Positions 18,612-29,947 of a stretch of DNA of 64,000 nt are shown here, piece by piece (position 1 is the stretch's first letter; every line of letters begins with the position of its first letter). Source of the stretch: Sphingopyxis sp. JAI128 (GTDB lineage Bacteria; Pseudomonadota; Alphaproteobacteria; Sphingomonadales; Sphingomonadaceae); NCBI RefSeq assembly GCF_014207235.1, contig NZ_JACHDA010000001.1:558001-622000 (forward strand), given 5' to 3'. A program made the position numbers and the translations under genes. The notes below the pieces were generated by a model that made no database searches, was not told where the DNA came from, and saw nothing but the letters and a program-made list of their open reading frames with translations.

Positions 18612-19514
18612 ATGACGATCAAATTTGACGGCCGCGTTGCTATTGTCACCGGCGCCGGCGGCGGTCTGGGCCGCGCCTATGCGCTGGAACTCGCGCGGCG
18701 CGGCGCGAAGGTCGTCGTCAACGACCTCGGCGGCGCGCGCGACGGCACCGGCCATTCGGACGCGGCGTTGCAGGTCGTCGAGGAAATTCGCGCCGCGGGC
18801 GGCACCGCCATGTCCAACGGCGGCAGCGTTACCGAATATGACCAAATGGTCGAAATGGTCGCCAAGGCAAAGGAAGAATGGGGCGGCGTCCACGTCCTGA
18901 TCAACAATGCCGGCATCCTGCGCGACAAGAGCTTCGCCAAGATGGAACCCGCCGATTTCGACCTCGTGCTGAAGGTCCATGTGTCGGGCAGCGCCAACGT
19001 CACCAAGGCCTGCTGGGAAACGATGCGCGAACAGGCCTATGGCCGCATCCTGATGACCGCCTCGTCGACCGGGCTCTACGGCAATTTCGGCCAGGCCAAT
19101 TATGGCGCGGCGAAGCTCGGTCTCGCGGGGCTGACCAAGACGCTGCACCTCGAGGGCGCGAAATATAATATCCGCTGCAACACGATCGCGCCGGTCGCGG
19201 GCACGCGCATGACCGAGGATATCTTCCCTGCCGAACTGTTCGAGAAGTTCACGCCCGAAAATGTCGCCCCGGCCGCGCTCTACCTTGTCAGCGAAGACGC
19301 ACCGACGAACATGATCGTCGGCGCTGGCGCGGGCGCGTTCCACGCCGCCTATGTCACGATGACCCCCGGCGTCGCGCTGCCCGAAGGCGAACGCACCCCA
19401 GAAGGTGTGGCCGCCGCGTGGGAAAAGATCATCGACCGCAATGGCGAGACCGTCCCGCAATCGGGCAGCGAACAGTCGATGAACGTCATGAAAGCATTGA
19501 TGGCGCTGGGCTGA
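18612..19514 (+). CDS. SDR family oxidoreductase, (3R)-hydroxyacyl-CoA dehydrogenase-like
   Basis: A 300-residue short-chain dehydrogenase. The NAD-binding motif is VTGAGGGLGRAYALEL, the structural motif is INNAGILRD, and the catalytic set includes Ser in MTASSTGLYG and Tyr/Lys in NYGAAKLGL. The start FDGRVAIVTGAG and VVVNDLGGARDGTGHSDAA closely follow the dehydrogenase domain of peroxisomal multifunctional enzyme type 2 (HSD17B4), which oxidises (3R)-hydroxyacyl-CoA. A role in fatty-acid or steroid side-chain oxidation is inferred. ATG at 18612 follows GCGGGAGA. It is divergent from the porin and stands alone. Confidence 0.88.
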   Translation: MTIKFDGRVAIVTGAGGGLGRAYALELARRGAKVVVNDLGGARDGTGHSDAALQVVEEIRAAGGTAMSNGGSVTEYDQMVEMVAKAKEEWGGVHVLINNAGILRDKSFAKMEPADFDLVLKVHVSGSANVTKACWETMREQAYGRILMTASSTGLYGNFGQANYGAAKLGLAGLTKTLHLEGAKYNIRCNTIAPVAGTRMTEDIFPAELFEKFTPENVAPAALYLVSEDAPTNMIVGAGAGAFHAAYVTMTPGVALPEGERTPEGVAAAWEKIIDRNGETVPQSGSEQSMNVMKALMALG

Positions 19515-19523
19515 GCTTGACGA

Positions 19524-19620
19524 TCCTCCCTGTCGCACAGCGATGGGGGAGGTGGGAGCGCCAAGCGCTAACGGAGGGGCTAAGATGCTGCCGCCGCGGC
19601 CCCTCCACCACAGCTTCGCC
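19524..19620. repeat. GC-rich intergenic repeat, family B copy 1
   Basis: The block reads CCTCCCTGTCGC-A-AGCGATGG, then a GGAGGTGG segment, AAGCGCT, ACGGAGGGGC, and finishes with GCCCCTCCACCA, which pairs with the preceding GGAGGGGC. The same order of segments occurs at 35590-35726. It lies just after the SDR stop. Confidence 0.65.
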
Positions 19621-19728
19621 GCAGCGCGGGTTCGGGTCAGAGCTTACCCGCTTCACTGTATTGACACAGCAATACACGAATGCGATAAGGACTGCGGGGC
19701 AAGGGGATCGGACAGAAGGACGACCCCG

Positions 19729-20802
19729 ATGTATAGTGAAAGCGACCTGCAAGCTGCGGTCGATGCAAAGATATTGACGCCGGAGGCCGCATTGGCTTTC
19801 CGCTCGCATATCGCATCGGTACGCGCCGCGCCCGGAGCGGACGAGGAATCATTCCGCCTTATCACGGGTTTCAACGATATTTTCGTCAGCATCGCGGCGG
19901 TGATCCTGCTCGTCGCGGTCGGCTGGATCGGCGCGTCGATCCATCCCGCGCTCGGCGGCGCGTTTGTTGCGGCCTCGGCATGGTTCCTTGCCGAATATTT
20001 CACCCGCAAACGACGCATGGCGCTGCCCAGCATCGTCCTGGTCCTTGCCTTCTCGGGCGGCGTTTTCGCGACGATGGTCGGCTTCCTCGTCAAGCATGGC
20101 GAAGATATCTTCGGGCGCGATCTGGGTGAAACCACCGGCGCGATCCTGATCGGGTCGATGGCGCTGGTCACCGCCGCCGCGACCTGGTTCCACTGGAAAC
20201 GCTTCATGGTGCCGATTACCGTCGCCGCCGGAACGGCCGCGCTGGCCGCCACCGCCGTTGCGCTCGTGCTCGCGATCACCGGAATGCCGAGCCCCGACGG
20301 CACGCTGCCGATGGCGCTCGTACTGATCGCCGGGCTGGGCGTCTTCACCCTCGCGATGTGGTGGGACCGCAGCGACCGCGTGCGCCAGACGCGTCGCAGC
20401 GACGTCGCCTTCTGGCTCCACCTGCTCGCCGCGCCGATGATCGCGCACCCGGTCTTCCACCTGCTCGGCGTGACCGACGGCGGCGACATCGGCAGCGGCG
20501 CCGCCGTCATGGTCGTCGGCATCTATGTCGTCTTCGGGTTGATCGCGCTGGCCATCGACCGCCGCGCGCTGCTCGTCTCAGCCCTTGCCTATGTGCTCTT
20601 CGCGCTGACCCAGTTGTTCCGCGAATTCGGCGCGGTCGAACTCAATGTCGCGATGACTGCGTTCGTGATCGGCTCGGCGCTGCTGCTGCTGTCCGCCTTC
20701 TGGCAGAATGCCCGCGCGGTGGTGGTCGGCTTTCTGCCCGACAATCTCGCGAACCAGCTGCCGGCGACGACCCGTACGGTCAGTCTCCAACCAGCTTCAT
20801 AA
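19729..20802 (+). CDS. Polytopic membrane protein of unknown function
   Basis: A 357-residue protein with a cytosolic N-terminal ~55 residues (MYSESDLQAAVDAKILTPEA, a short helical region) followed by about ten hydrophobic segments between residues 60 and 335. The layout resembles DUF2157-type bacterial membrane proteins, in which an N-terminal helical region precedes the membrane part, but I do not see a decisive motif. AAGGA ends 8 bases before the ATG at 19729; the frame is open further upstream through repeat sequence, which is not coding. The last 23 bases overlap the end of the convergent DUF2794 gene. Confidence 0.75.
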   Translation: MYSESDLQAAVDAKILTPEAALAFRSHIASVRAAPGADEESFRLITGFNDIFVSIAAVILLVAVGWIGASIHPALGGAFVAASAWFLAEYFTRKRRMALPSIVLVLAFSGGVFATMVGFLVKHGEDIFGRDLGETTGAILIGSMALVTAAATWFHWKRFMVPITVAAGTAALAATAVALVLAITGMPSPDGTLPMALVLIAGLGVFTLAMWWDRSDRVRQTRRSDVAFWLHLLAAPMIAHPVFHLLGVTDGGDIGSGAAVMVVGIYVVFGLIALAIDRRALLVSALAYVLFALTQLFREFGAVELNVAMTAFVIGSALLLLSAFWQNARAVVVGFLPDNLANQLPATTRTVSLQPAS

Positions 20803-21127
20803 GCTTGCGTTCGACGGGGGCGAGTATATTCGAAAGCTCGTCCCCGCGTTTCAAAATCGCCCCGGCTTCGGAGACAAGGGCCCACATGCCCTGCCGGCTC
20901 CGCAAGGCGGGGCGTTTTTCTATCCGATATTCGGGGCGCTCGGCGGCGCGGCGAAACGCCGAGAAGATCGCGGCGTCGCGGTGGAAATCCATCGCATAGT
21001 CGCGCCAATGACCCGCTGCGACCATGCGGCCGTAAAGGTCGAGGATCCGGGTCAGTTCAGCGCGGTCGAAACCCGTCTGGAGCGGCTTTGCCCTGTTCGC
21101 GAACGGCAGCGGCGTGACGGTTCCCAT
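20780..21127 (-). CDS. DUF2794 domain-containing protein
   Basis: A 115-residue protein matching the alphaproteobacterial DUF2794 pattern: FDRAELTRILDLYGRMVAAGHWRDYAMDF, then FSAFRRAAERPEYRIEK, and PALRSRQGMWALVSEAGAILKRGDELSNIL. The function of the family is unknown. The start codon overlaps the stop of cysE by one base (TGATG on the minus strand), so the two genes form an operon and are probably coupled. The 3' end overlaps the convergent membrane-protein gene by 23 bases. Confidence 0.85.
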   Translation of the reverse strand: MGTVTPLPFANRAKPLQTGFDRAELTRILDLYGRMVAAGHWRDYAMDFHRDAAIFSAFRRAAERPEYRIEKRPALRSRQGMWALVSEAGAILKRGDELSNILAPVERKLMKLVGD

Positions 21128-21837
21128 CAGGCGCTTTTCCGGCTCCCTTTGCGCCGCGGCGCTTCGCTATCCGCCGCCGCATCGCGTTCGGCGATCAGCG
21201 CGGCGAGTTGTTTCTGCATCAGTTCCAGCTGGCATTGCAGCAATTCGACCTTTTGCGTCGCCGGGTCGAAGGTTTCGTTGCAGGTGCCGTAAGGCACGAA
21301 CTCGCGCGCATATTCGGCGGCATCGACCAGCGTCGAGCGTGCCGGAATGCCGACCATCACCGCACCTTCGGGCACATCCTTGGTCACCACGGCATTGGCG
21401 CCGACGCGCGCGCGCGCGTTGACCGTGATCGGCCCCAAAATCTGCGCACCCGACCCGACGATGACATCGTCGGCCAGCGTCGGGTGGCGCTTACCCGCGA
21501 TGCCGTTGGCGGGATCGGTCCCGCCCAGCGTCACGCATTGATAGATAGTGACATTGTCGCCGATCTCGGCGGTTTCCCCGATGACGGTAAAGCCATGGTC
21601 GATAAACAGGTGCCGGCCGATCTTCGCGCCGGGATGGATATCGATCGCGGTCATCCAGCGCGACAGATGATTGACGAAGCGCGCGAGGAAGAACAATCGC
21701 GCCTCGAACAGCCAGTGCGCGACGCGGTGCATACCGACCGCGACAAGCCCGGGATAAAGAAGGATCTCCCAACGCGACCGCGGCGCAGGGTCGCGCGCCT
21801 TGATCGAATCGAGATAGGCGATCAGCCCGTTGAACAT
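21127..21837 (-). CDS. cysE: Serine O-acetyltransferase
   Basis: A 236-residue left-handed beta-helix acetyltransferase of the short, EpsC/plant-like type. It converts serine and acetyl-CoA to O-acetylserine, the first step of cysteine synthesis. Motifs include IHPGAKIGRHLFIDHGFTVI (with the catalytic Asp-His), GDNVTIYQCVTLGGT, KRHPTLADDVIVGSGAQILG and ARVGANAVVTKDVP. A C-terminal helical tail of ~50 residues (VELLQCQLELMQKQLAALIA) is an addition to the core fold. ATG at 21837 is preceded by AGGGGA. It is co-transcribed with the DUF2794 gene. Confidence 0.92.
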   Translation of the reverse strand: MFNGLIAYLDSIKARDPAPRSRWEILLYPGLVAVGMHRVAHWLFEARLFFLARFVNHLSRWMTAIDIHPGAKIGRHLFIDHGFTVIGETAEIGDNVTIYQCVTLGGTDPANGIAGKRHPTLADDVIVGSGAQILGPITVNARARVGANAVVTKDVPEGAVMVGIPARSTLVDAAEYAREFVPYGTCNETFDPATQKVELLQCQLELMQKQLAALIAERDAAADSEAPRRKGSRKSA

Positions 21838-21920
21838 AAACGTCCCCTGCGACCCTATTTCTGTACCGGGCAAGATAGATGTTCGCCGGCGGCATTTCCA
21901 CCCCCGGCGCGATTTTATCG

Positions 21921-22520
21921 TCAGCGACCGAAAAGCCCGATACGAAGCAGCAGCAATCCCTCGCTTCCGAGGTGCCGTTCGCCATCGCGTGCGGCAATCG
22001 CCGCCGCCCAGCGATCGAGCATCAGCAGCGCGCGGTTTCCGCCGAAATCGCCGCGCGCGGGCGCGGCGGCGTTTTTGGTATCGGCCAGAAGGCGGCGCGC
22101 CGTATCCTCCGCCTCGACGACCCCAACGCCCCACAGCAGACCCCAGCGTTTCCCGGCCGCGGCTCCGCCGCCCGACAGCGCGAAAAGGCGCGAGCCAAAG
22201 CTTTCAGCCGCGGCCTGCCGCTCGACATCGCTCTCGGCCAGCAGCATGGCTTCGGCACCGTCGACCAGCACGTCGAGCCCGCTCTGCCCGGCCCAGCTTG
22301 CGGCAAGGTCGGCGAGCAGCGGTTCACCCTTGGGGAGCGCAGCAGGATCGCTCGCAAGCATCGCCATCATGTCGCGCCACCAGGCAAGCTTGATCTGCCC
22401 GATCAGCGGCTCGCGCGCGTCGACCAGCAGCTTGGTCAAGCGCGCCGACAATCCCCACAGCGCCGCCATAGCCGCGCGCCGCGATCGCGGCACGGCGACC
22501 ATGACGCGCGGATCGCGCAT
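21921..22520 (-). CDS. Squalene/phytoene synthase-like protein
   Basis: A 199-residue protein with an N-terminal segment like the trans-isoprenyl synthase fold: AAMAALWGLSARL, then REPLIGQIKLAWWRDMM, which matches the second motif of the squalene/phytoene synthase family. The Asp-rich catalytic motifs (DxxxD) of true synthases are not visible, and the protein is shorter than the ~280-residue enzymes, so catalysis is doubtful. A GGAGG lies 17 bases before the ATG at 22520, hinting that the true start could be slightly upstream, overlapping the pdhB stop. It follows pdhB by 28 bases and probably shares its transcript. Confidence 0.7.
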   Translation of the reverse strand: MRDPRVMVAVPRSRRAAMAALWGLSARLTKLLVDAREPLIGQIKLAWWRDMMAMLASDPAALPKGEPLLADLAASWAGQSGLDVLVDGAEAMLLAESDVERQAAAESFGSRLFALSGGGAAAGKRWGLLWGVGVVEAEDTARRLLADTKNAAAPARGDFGGNRALLMLDRWAAAIAARDGERHLGSEGLLLLRIGLFGR

Positions 22521-22548
22521 GTCGGGATAGAAAACCGCCTCCGGATCG

Positions 22549-23925
22549 TCAGGCGCGATTGAGAACCGCCTTCACCGCCTTCACCACCCGCGGCGTGTCG
22601 ACGAGCGCCGCCTTTTCGAGATTGTTGGCATAGGGCAGCGGCACATCCTCGTTGCACACGCGCATGACGGGCGCGTCGAGATCGTCGAAGCCCTGCTCCA
22701 TCGCGACCATCGCGAGTTCGCTGGCGATCGAGCAGACCGGCCAGCCTTCCTCGACGACGACGAGATGGTTCGTCTTCTTGAGGCTGGCGAGCACGGTCTC
22801 GGTATCGAGCGGGCGCAGCGTGCGCAGGTCGATCACCTCGGCGTCGATCCCCTCGCCCGCCAGCTGGTCGGCGGCTTCGAGAGCGAGCCCGACCCCGATC
22901 GAATAGCTGACGATGGTGACGTCGCTGCCCGACCGCATGATCCGCGCCTTGCCGATCGGCAGGACAAAATCCTCGACGTCGGGAACCTCGAAACTGCGGC
23001 CGTAGAGCAGCTCGTTTTCGAGGAATACGACCGGGTCCTCGGTGCGGATCGCCGCCTTCATCAGCCCCTTGGCATCGGCGGCGTCATAGGGCGCGATGAC
23101 GATCAGGCCGGGAACGCTGGCATACCAGGGCCCGTAATTCTGGCTGTGCTGCGCGCCGACGCGCGCCGCGGCGCCGTTGGGACCGCGGAAGACGATCGGG
23201 CAGCGCATCTGGCCGCCCGACATATAGTTGGTCTTCGCCGCCGAGTTGATGATGTGGTCGATCGCCTGCATCGCGAAGTTGAAAGTCATGAATTCGATGA
23301 TCGGCTTCAAACCGCCCATCGCCGCGCCCGCGCCGAGGCCCGCGAAGCCATATTCGGTGATCGGGGTATCGACGACGCGGCTCGCGCCGAATTCCTGAAG
23401 CAGACCCTGCGTAACCTTGTACGCGCCCTGATATTCGGCGACTTCTTCGCCCATCACGAAGACGCGGTCGTCGGCACGCATTTCCTCGGCCATCGCATCG
23501 CGCAGCGCTTCGCGGACGGTGAGCTTGACCATCGCGGTGCCTTCGGGGATCGCCGGGTCGGCGGCGCGCTCGGTCACAGCGGGCTTCTCTGCGGCGGGAG
23601 CGGGGGCTGTGGCCGGCGCGGGTTCGGCTGCCTTGGCTTCCTCGGCAGGAGCAGGCGCGGGCGCCGGAGCAGCCGCCTCTTCGCCTTCGCCGGCAATCGT
23701 CGCGATCACTGTGCCGACCTTCACATTGTCGGTACCCTCGGCGACCAGAATCTGGCCGATCGTGCCCTCATCAATGGCTTCGAATTCCATCGTCGCCTTG
23801 TCGGTTTCGATCTCGGCAAGGATGTCGCCCGACTTCACCGTGTCGCCTTCCTTGACGAGCCACTTGGCGAGCGTGCCTTCTTCCATCGTCGGCGACAGCG
23901 CCGGCATCTTCAATTCGATGGCCAT
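22549..23925 (-). CDS. pdhB: Pyruvate dehydrogenase E1 component, beta subunit (with N-terminal lipoyl domain)
   Basis: A 458-residue E1-beta subunit. Residues 1-80 are a lipoyl domain with the lipoylated Lys in [12 protein letters not shown]; an Ala/Pro/Glu-rich flexible linker (about residues 80-130) follows; the rest is the transketolase-like beta subunit ([48 protein letters not shown]). The lipoyl-E1beta fusion is typical of alphaproteobacteria. Together with PdhA it decarboxylates pyruvate for acetyl-CoA synthesis. The ATG at 23925 is one base after the pdhA stop. E2 and E3 genes are not in the window. Confidence 0.95.
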   Translation of the reverse strand: MAIELKMPALSPTMEEGTLAKWLVKEGDTVKSGDILAEIETDKATMEFEAIDEGTIGQILVAEGTDNVKVGTVIATIAGEGEEAAAPAPAPAPAEEAKAAEPAPATAPAPAAEKPAVTERAADPAIPEGTAMVKLTVREALRDAMAEEMRADDRVFVMGEEVAEYQGAYKVTQGLLQEFGASRVVDTPITEYGFAGLGAGAAMGGLKPIIEFMTFNFAMQAIDHIINSAAKTNYMSGGQMRCPIVFRGPNGAAARVGAQHSQNYGPWYASVPGLIVIAPYDAADAKGLMKAAIRTEDPVVFLENELLYGRSFEVPDVEDFVLPIGKARIMRSGSDVTIVSYSIGVGLALEAADQLAGEGIDAEVIDLRTLRPLDTETVLASLKKTNHLVVVEEGWPVCSIASELAMVAMEQGFDDLDAPVMRVCNEDVPLPYANNLEKAALVDTPRVVKAVKAVLNRA

Positions 23926-23926
23926 C

Positions 23927-25015
23927 TCAATATTGCTCCACCAGCACGTCGGTATAAAGTTCGGACAGTTCGGGCTCGGGTGCGCTCTCGGCGAAATCGG
24001 CTGATTCCGCAACGACCTGGCGGATTTCCTTGTCGATATCCTTGATCTTGTCCTCGCCGATGCCGGCGTCGATCATCAGTTTCTTCAAATGTTCGATCGC
24101 ATCGCTCTTGTCCCGCACCGCCTGCACTTCCTCGCGGCTGCGATATTTGGCGGGATCGGACATCGAGTGGCCGCGATAGCGATAGGTTTTGAGTTCCATC
24201 AGCACCGGACCCTTGCCCGCGCGCACCCATTCGAGCGCCGCTTCGGCCGCGCCGCGCACCGCGAGCACGTCCATGCCGTCGACCTGCATACCCGGAATGC
24301 GGAAACTTTCGCCGCGACGATAAAGCTGGTCCTCGGCCGACGCGCGGTTGACCGACGTGCCCATCGCATATTGGTTGTTCTCGATCACGAAGATGATCGG
24401 CAGCTTCCACAGCTCGGCCATGTTGAAGCTCTCGTACACCTGGCCTTGGTTCGCGGCGCCGTCGCCGAAATAGGCCATCGCCACGCCGCCGTCACCGCGA
24501 TATTTGTGCGCGAAGGCCAGCCCGGTGCCCAGCGACACCTGGGCGCCGACGATGCCGTGGCCGCCATAAAATTTATGCTCGACACTGAACATGTGCATCG
24601 AGCCACCCTTGCCCTTCGAGATGCCGGCCTGGCGCCCCGTGAGTTCGGCCATGATGACCTTGGGGTCGATACCATAGGCGAGCATGTGGCCATGGTCGCG
24701 GTAGCCGGTGATGACGCTGTCCTTGTCGCCGTCGAGCGCGGATTGCAGGCCGACCGCGACGGCTTCCTGGCCGATATAAAGGTGGCAGAAACCGCCGATC
24801 AGGCCGAGGCCGTAAAGCTGCCCCGCCTTTTCCTCGAAGCGGCGGATCAGCAGCATTTCGCGATAGAATTTTTCCAGCTCTTGCGGAGTCGCGTCATAGG
24901 GAACGGGATCGCGCGGTTGCTCGCGATTGGTCGCGGCGGCCGGGGTGGATGCAGTCTTTTTTGGCGCGGCAGGTTTGCGCGCGGGAGCTTTGGCCAAGGG
25001 AGGTTTCCTTTGCAT
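23927..25015 (-). CDS. pdhA: Pyruvate dehydrogenase E1 component, alpha subunit
   Basis: A 362-residue thiamine-diphosphate subunit. It has [32 protein letters not shown], the ThDP motif [19 protein letters not shown] through [12 protein letters not shown], and the phosphorylation-loop-like [16 protein letters not shown]. The first ~30 residues are a Lys/Ala/Pro-rich tail. The listed start is the ATG at 25015, but AAAGGA lies just inside the gene, 8 bases before an in-frame TTG at 24997 (protein beginning with [13 protein letters not shown]), and no Shine-Dalgarno precedes the ATG; TTG may be the real start. Operon order here is ftsB-pdhA-pdhB. Confidence 0.95.
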   Translation of the reverse strand: MQRKPPLAKAPARKPAAPKKTASTPAAATNREQPRDPVPYDATPQELEKFYREMLLIRRFEEKAGQLYGLGLIGGFCHLYIGQEAVAVGLQSALDGDKDSVITGYRDHGHMLAYGIDPKVIMAELTGRQAGISKGKGGSMHMFSVEHKFYGGHGIVGAQVSLGTGLAFAHKYRGDGGVAMAYFGDGAANQGQVYESFNMAELWKLPIIFVIENNQYAMGTSVNRASAEDQLYRRGESFRIPGMQVDGMDVLAVRGAAEAALEWVRAGKGPVLMELKTYRYRGHSMSDPAKYRSREEVQAVRDKSDAIEHLKKLMIDAGIGEDKIKDIDKEIRQVVAESADFAESAPEPELSELYTDVLVEQY

Positions 25016-25126
25016 TTAGCCGTTACGGCAAGGCTCCCTATAGGAGAGCCGCGCCGCACTTGGCAACGCCCACCATGGACGGGAGCCGCCCCGCCTTACG
25101 TATGCAGCAAACCGCAGCAAATGCCG

Positions 25127-25453
25127 TCAGGGCTTTTGCGCGGGCTCCATCGGGATGATCACCTCATCGGGGTGATAGGCGCCGAGTTTCTCGCGGACAT
25201 ATTCCTCCGCAAGGTCGGGGTCGACGCGCCTCCGGTCGAGCAGGTTGACGCGATTTTGAAGCTCCTTCTGCTTCTTCGTCAGCTCGCTTAAAATGACGCG
25301 CTTCTTCTCGACCGACTGGCCGTAATCGCCCCAGGCGTAAAGCCCGGTCGGGCCGAAAATGATGTAGCCGATCATCGCCAGCACCACGATCACCGCGATC
25401 GCGGGACCGACCGCCCGGTTCATCGATTTGCGGAATTTGTGGCGCTGCGTCAT
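25127..25453 (-). CDS. ftsB: FtsB/DivIC-like septum formation initiator protein
   Basis: A 108-residue bitopic membrane protein: short basic cytosolic N-terminus, one transmembrane segment at about residues 14-32 (GPAIAVIVVLAMIGYIIFG), then a periplasmic coiled coil (YGQSVEKKRVILSELTKKQKELQNRVNLLD in two heptad-rich stretches) and the conserved VDPDLAEEYVREKLGAYHPDEVI. FtsB links FtsL and FtsQ in the divisome. ATG at 25453 has AAGGA at 7 bases. It sits upstream of pdhA, an order conserved in many alphaproteobacteria, where eno usually lies directly upstream of it. Confidence 0.88.
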   Translation of the reverse strand: MTQRHKFRKSMNRAVGPAIAVIVVLAMIGYIIFGPTGLYAWGDYGQSVEKKRVILSELTKKQKELQNRVNLLDRRRVDPDLAEEYVREKLGAYHPDEVIIPMEPAQKP

Positions 25454-25806
25454 TCCGGTCCTTGAATCAGAGTTGATTCGCGGCGTCAAGGCGCCACTGC
25501 GGGCTTTTCCACCGACTTCGTCTCGCCGGCCAGGCGCCGGGTTGCATCGGGGTCAGGCTTTTGCACGTGATCGGCCGGCCGCGGTTCGCCGCGACATCGG
25601 ACGCGCGCCCCTCTTTGCCGGTTCGACTTGACCGGCCGCGTCGCCCCAAAATCAGAATAACGTCCGCCCTCTTTCCATCCAAATCCGACAAACGACCGAT
25701 TGGAACGACAATATCTTTGTCGAATTGGGGTCCAACTTCCATTTGATATTTGCCCTTTTCACCTTCAGGCTGGCTAATTGAAGGTTCGATTCGGGGGGAT
25801 TGACAT
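25454..25806. other. Intergenic gap between divergent ftsB and the lipoprotein gene
   Basis: 353 bases without a supported gene. The right half is AT-richer than the surrounding DNA and should hold the promoter of the lipoprotein gene. An open minus-strand frame (about 25467-25743) contains a protein-like stretch (FDKDIVVPIGRLSDLDG) but has no Shine-Dalgarno, overlaps the ftsB promoter, and I could not support it as a gene. Confidence 0.4.
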
Positions 25807-26658
25807 ATGCCACAGCCAAAATTGGCACTTATCTGCTTCATGGCTCTTGCTGTTAGCGGCTGCGCCACGATCGCTTTCAAACCGCCTCCCTATTCCTACA
25901 GCGCACCCAACACAGCTGCAGTAGCGCTCGATTCGACGAATTCGGTGCATGTGCTGAGCTATTTGCGCGGCGTGACCGACACGTTCGACACGATGCTCGA
26001 AAATGCGGAGAAGCTGAAATATGCGACCGAGTTGCCGATCATCGCGGCAGGGATTTTCGCTCCGACGGCGCTGGCGCTGGGCGACAACCCCGATCACGCC
26101 ATCTACGCGGCGGGCGTGGGCGCTGCGGGCGGTGCGCTTTCCAGCTATTTCGGCGTGCGGACACGTCAGGCCCAAGTGGCTCAGGCGCGCGGCGCGATAA
26201 CCTGCGTCAACCAACAATATGTCGATCAGTTCGCGCGCGTCCGCAACCTCGCCTATTCGACCCTGCGATCGCGGACCGCGACGGCGAACCTGGCGCAGAC
26301 AATGATCGACGCTGAGGCCAAACAGGCGATGTCCCAGAACTCCACCCTTGAACTGTTGGCTGCGATGCCCGCGGAGGCAAGCGCGGTCTCCGGCGACGTA
26401 GCTTCGGCAGGCGCGATGGCGATCGCCGCAGCTGATGAAGTGATATCGAGGCTGAAGATCAAGCTCGCCAGCGTTGGCACCGCGCCCGACTATGCCGCGA
26501 TCCTGAAGGACTTGCAGGACAAGCAGGCGCTAGCCGCAGCGAAAAAGGAGGCTTCGGCGGCCAAGGCGATCACCAATGCCGCGGACAAGGCGATCGTCGA
26601 CGCACTGGCCGACTATCAGGTCAAAATAGCGGAGTGTCTCGCCAAATTCCCTGCCTGA
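25807..26658 (+). CDS. Putative lipoprotein of unknown function
   Basis: A 283-residue protein with a lipoprotein signal (MPQPKLALICFMALAVSGC), lipidated Cys at about residue 19, a hydrophobic stretch at about residues 80-112 (LPIIAAGIFAPTALALG and AAGVGAAGGALSSYFG), and a long Ala-rich helical C-terminal part (residues 150-283). No family is recognised. It is transcribed opposite to its neighbours and lies between ftsB and eno, genes that are adjacent in many relatives, so it may have been inserted there. It is preceded by AT-richer DNA and CGGGGGGATTG near the ATG. Confidence 0.6.
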   Translation: MPQPKLALICFMALAVSGCATIAFKPPPYSYSAPNTAAVALDSTNSVHVLSYLRGVTDTFDTMLENAEKLKYATELPIIAAGIFAPTALALGDNPDHAIYAAGVGAAGGALSSYFGVRTRQAQVAQARGAITCVNQQYVDQFARVRNLAYSTLRSRTATANLAQTMIDAEAKQAMSQNSTLELLAAMPAEASAVSGDVASAGAMAIAAADEVISRLKIKLASVGTAPDYAAILKDLQDKQALAAAKKEASAAKAITNAADKAIVDALADYQVKIAECLAKFPA

Positions 26659-26677
26659 CCAACCCGCAAGAAAGGAG

Positions 26678-26875
26678 TCAGCTCAGCTTCCACAACTGCG
26701 GCGCGGATTTGCTGAGCGAGCCGACCATGGTTGGCCCTTCCCACAATTCCATGTCGCAATCACCGGCATGGCCCTGGGCGATGACGAGCGCATAATCGGG
26801 CGTTTCCGCCCGAAAATCGATGCGGATCGGTTCACCCTCGCTCTCTTCCCTGAGCAATATGTGAAAGGCACGCAT
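26678..26875 (-). CDS. Small conserved-looking hypothetical protein
   Basis: A 65-residue protein (MRAFHILLREESEGEPIRID to the end GSLSKSAPQLWKLS). It has no signal peptide or membrane segment. The composition (acidic, mixed alpha/beta) is protein-like and the start has GGAG six bases before the ATG at 26875, but the function is unknown. It converges with the lipoprotein gene, 19 bases apart, and lies 199 bases downstream of the eno stop on the same strand. Confidence 0.5.
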   Translation of the reverse strand: MRAFHILLREESEGEPIRIDFRAETPDYALVIAQGHAGDCDMELWEGPTMVGSLSKSAPQLWKLS

Positions 26876-27074
26876 GGGGGGCTCCATCCTCGGCGCGAGT
26901 CGGTGCGATCCCGACTCACGGCAAAGGTTCGAATCGGCCGCCATGCAACGACGGGGACTACGGGAAGGAGCCGTATCATAAAGGCCGATCAGATGGTGAA
27001 ACCGTAGTCGTCGCAGACGGCTTAGCAGACCTCGGTGTGCTCACCTAAGCAAATCGGCTATCACCTAACCTATG

Positions 27075-29554
<2,480 letters not shown>

Positions 29555-29571
<17 letters not shown>

Positions 29572-29947
29572 TCGCCTGATCGCCGCCGCGCGCCGGTCGA
29601 TGCTCCAGCGCGCCGAACTGCACCGGCGGCTTCATACCGCACGCGCGGCGCTCAAACCCGGGGCGTTGCTCGATCGCGGCAAATATCGCGTCGGCGAGAA
29701 GGTCGACGATGCCGTACATGCGGTTCAGGAACAGTTCCGCACCAACAAGCTGCCGATCGCCCTCGCTGCGGCGGCGGGCATCGCATGGCTGCTGCGCGAA
29801 CCGATCAAGCAACATGCGCCAAAGCTGGCGCGCAGGATTCAGGATTTGGCGGCCGATGTCGCCGATCATTTTCGCGCCCCCAACGCGGCGGCGGACGAAG
29901 ATGGAATCGAACCTCTGGAGGAAGAAGATGATGAAGCCGTTCGGTGA
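29555..29947 (+). CDS. YqjK-like small protein of the envelope cluster
   Basis: A 130-residue protein: basic N-terminal helix (MPRTRNRLIAAARRSMLQRA), a middle helical region, a hydrophobic segment (LPIALAAAAGIAWLLREPI, about residues 70-88), and a strongly acidic C-terminal tail (EDGIEPLEEEDDEA). AAGGGA lies 6-7 bases before the ATG at 29555. It overlaps both neighbours (17 bases with the holin-like gene and 20 bases with the following gene), so translation is probably coupled. Assignment as YqjK-like rests on cluster position and layout only. Confidence 0.6.

Noticed and set aside
25467-25880. Minus-strand ORF in the ftsB-lipoprotein gap with a protein-like stretch
   Set aside because: It overlaps the start of the lipoprotein gene and the ftsB promoter, has no Shine-Dalgarno, and its C-terminal half looks random.
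26890-27070. Possible tRNA-like stretch upstream of the small 26678 gene
   Set aside because: A GTTCGAATC segment resembles a T-loop, but no acceptor stem or anticodon arm can be formed around it.
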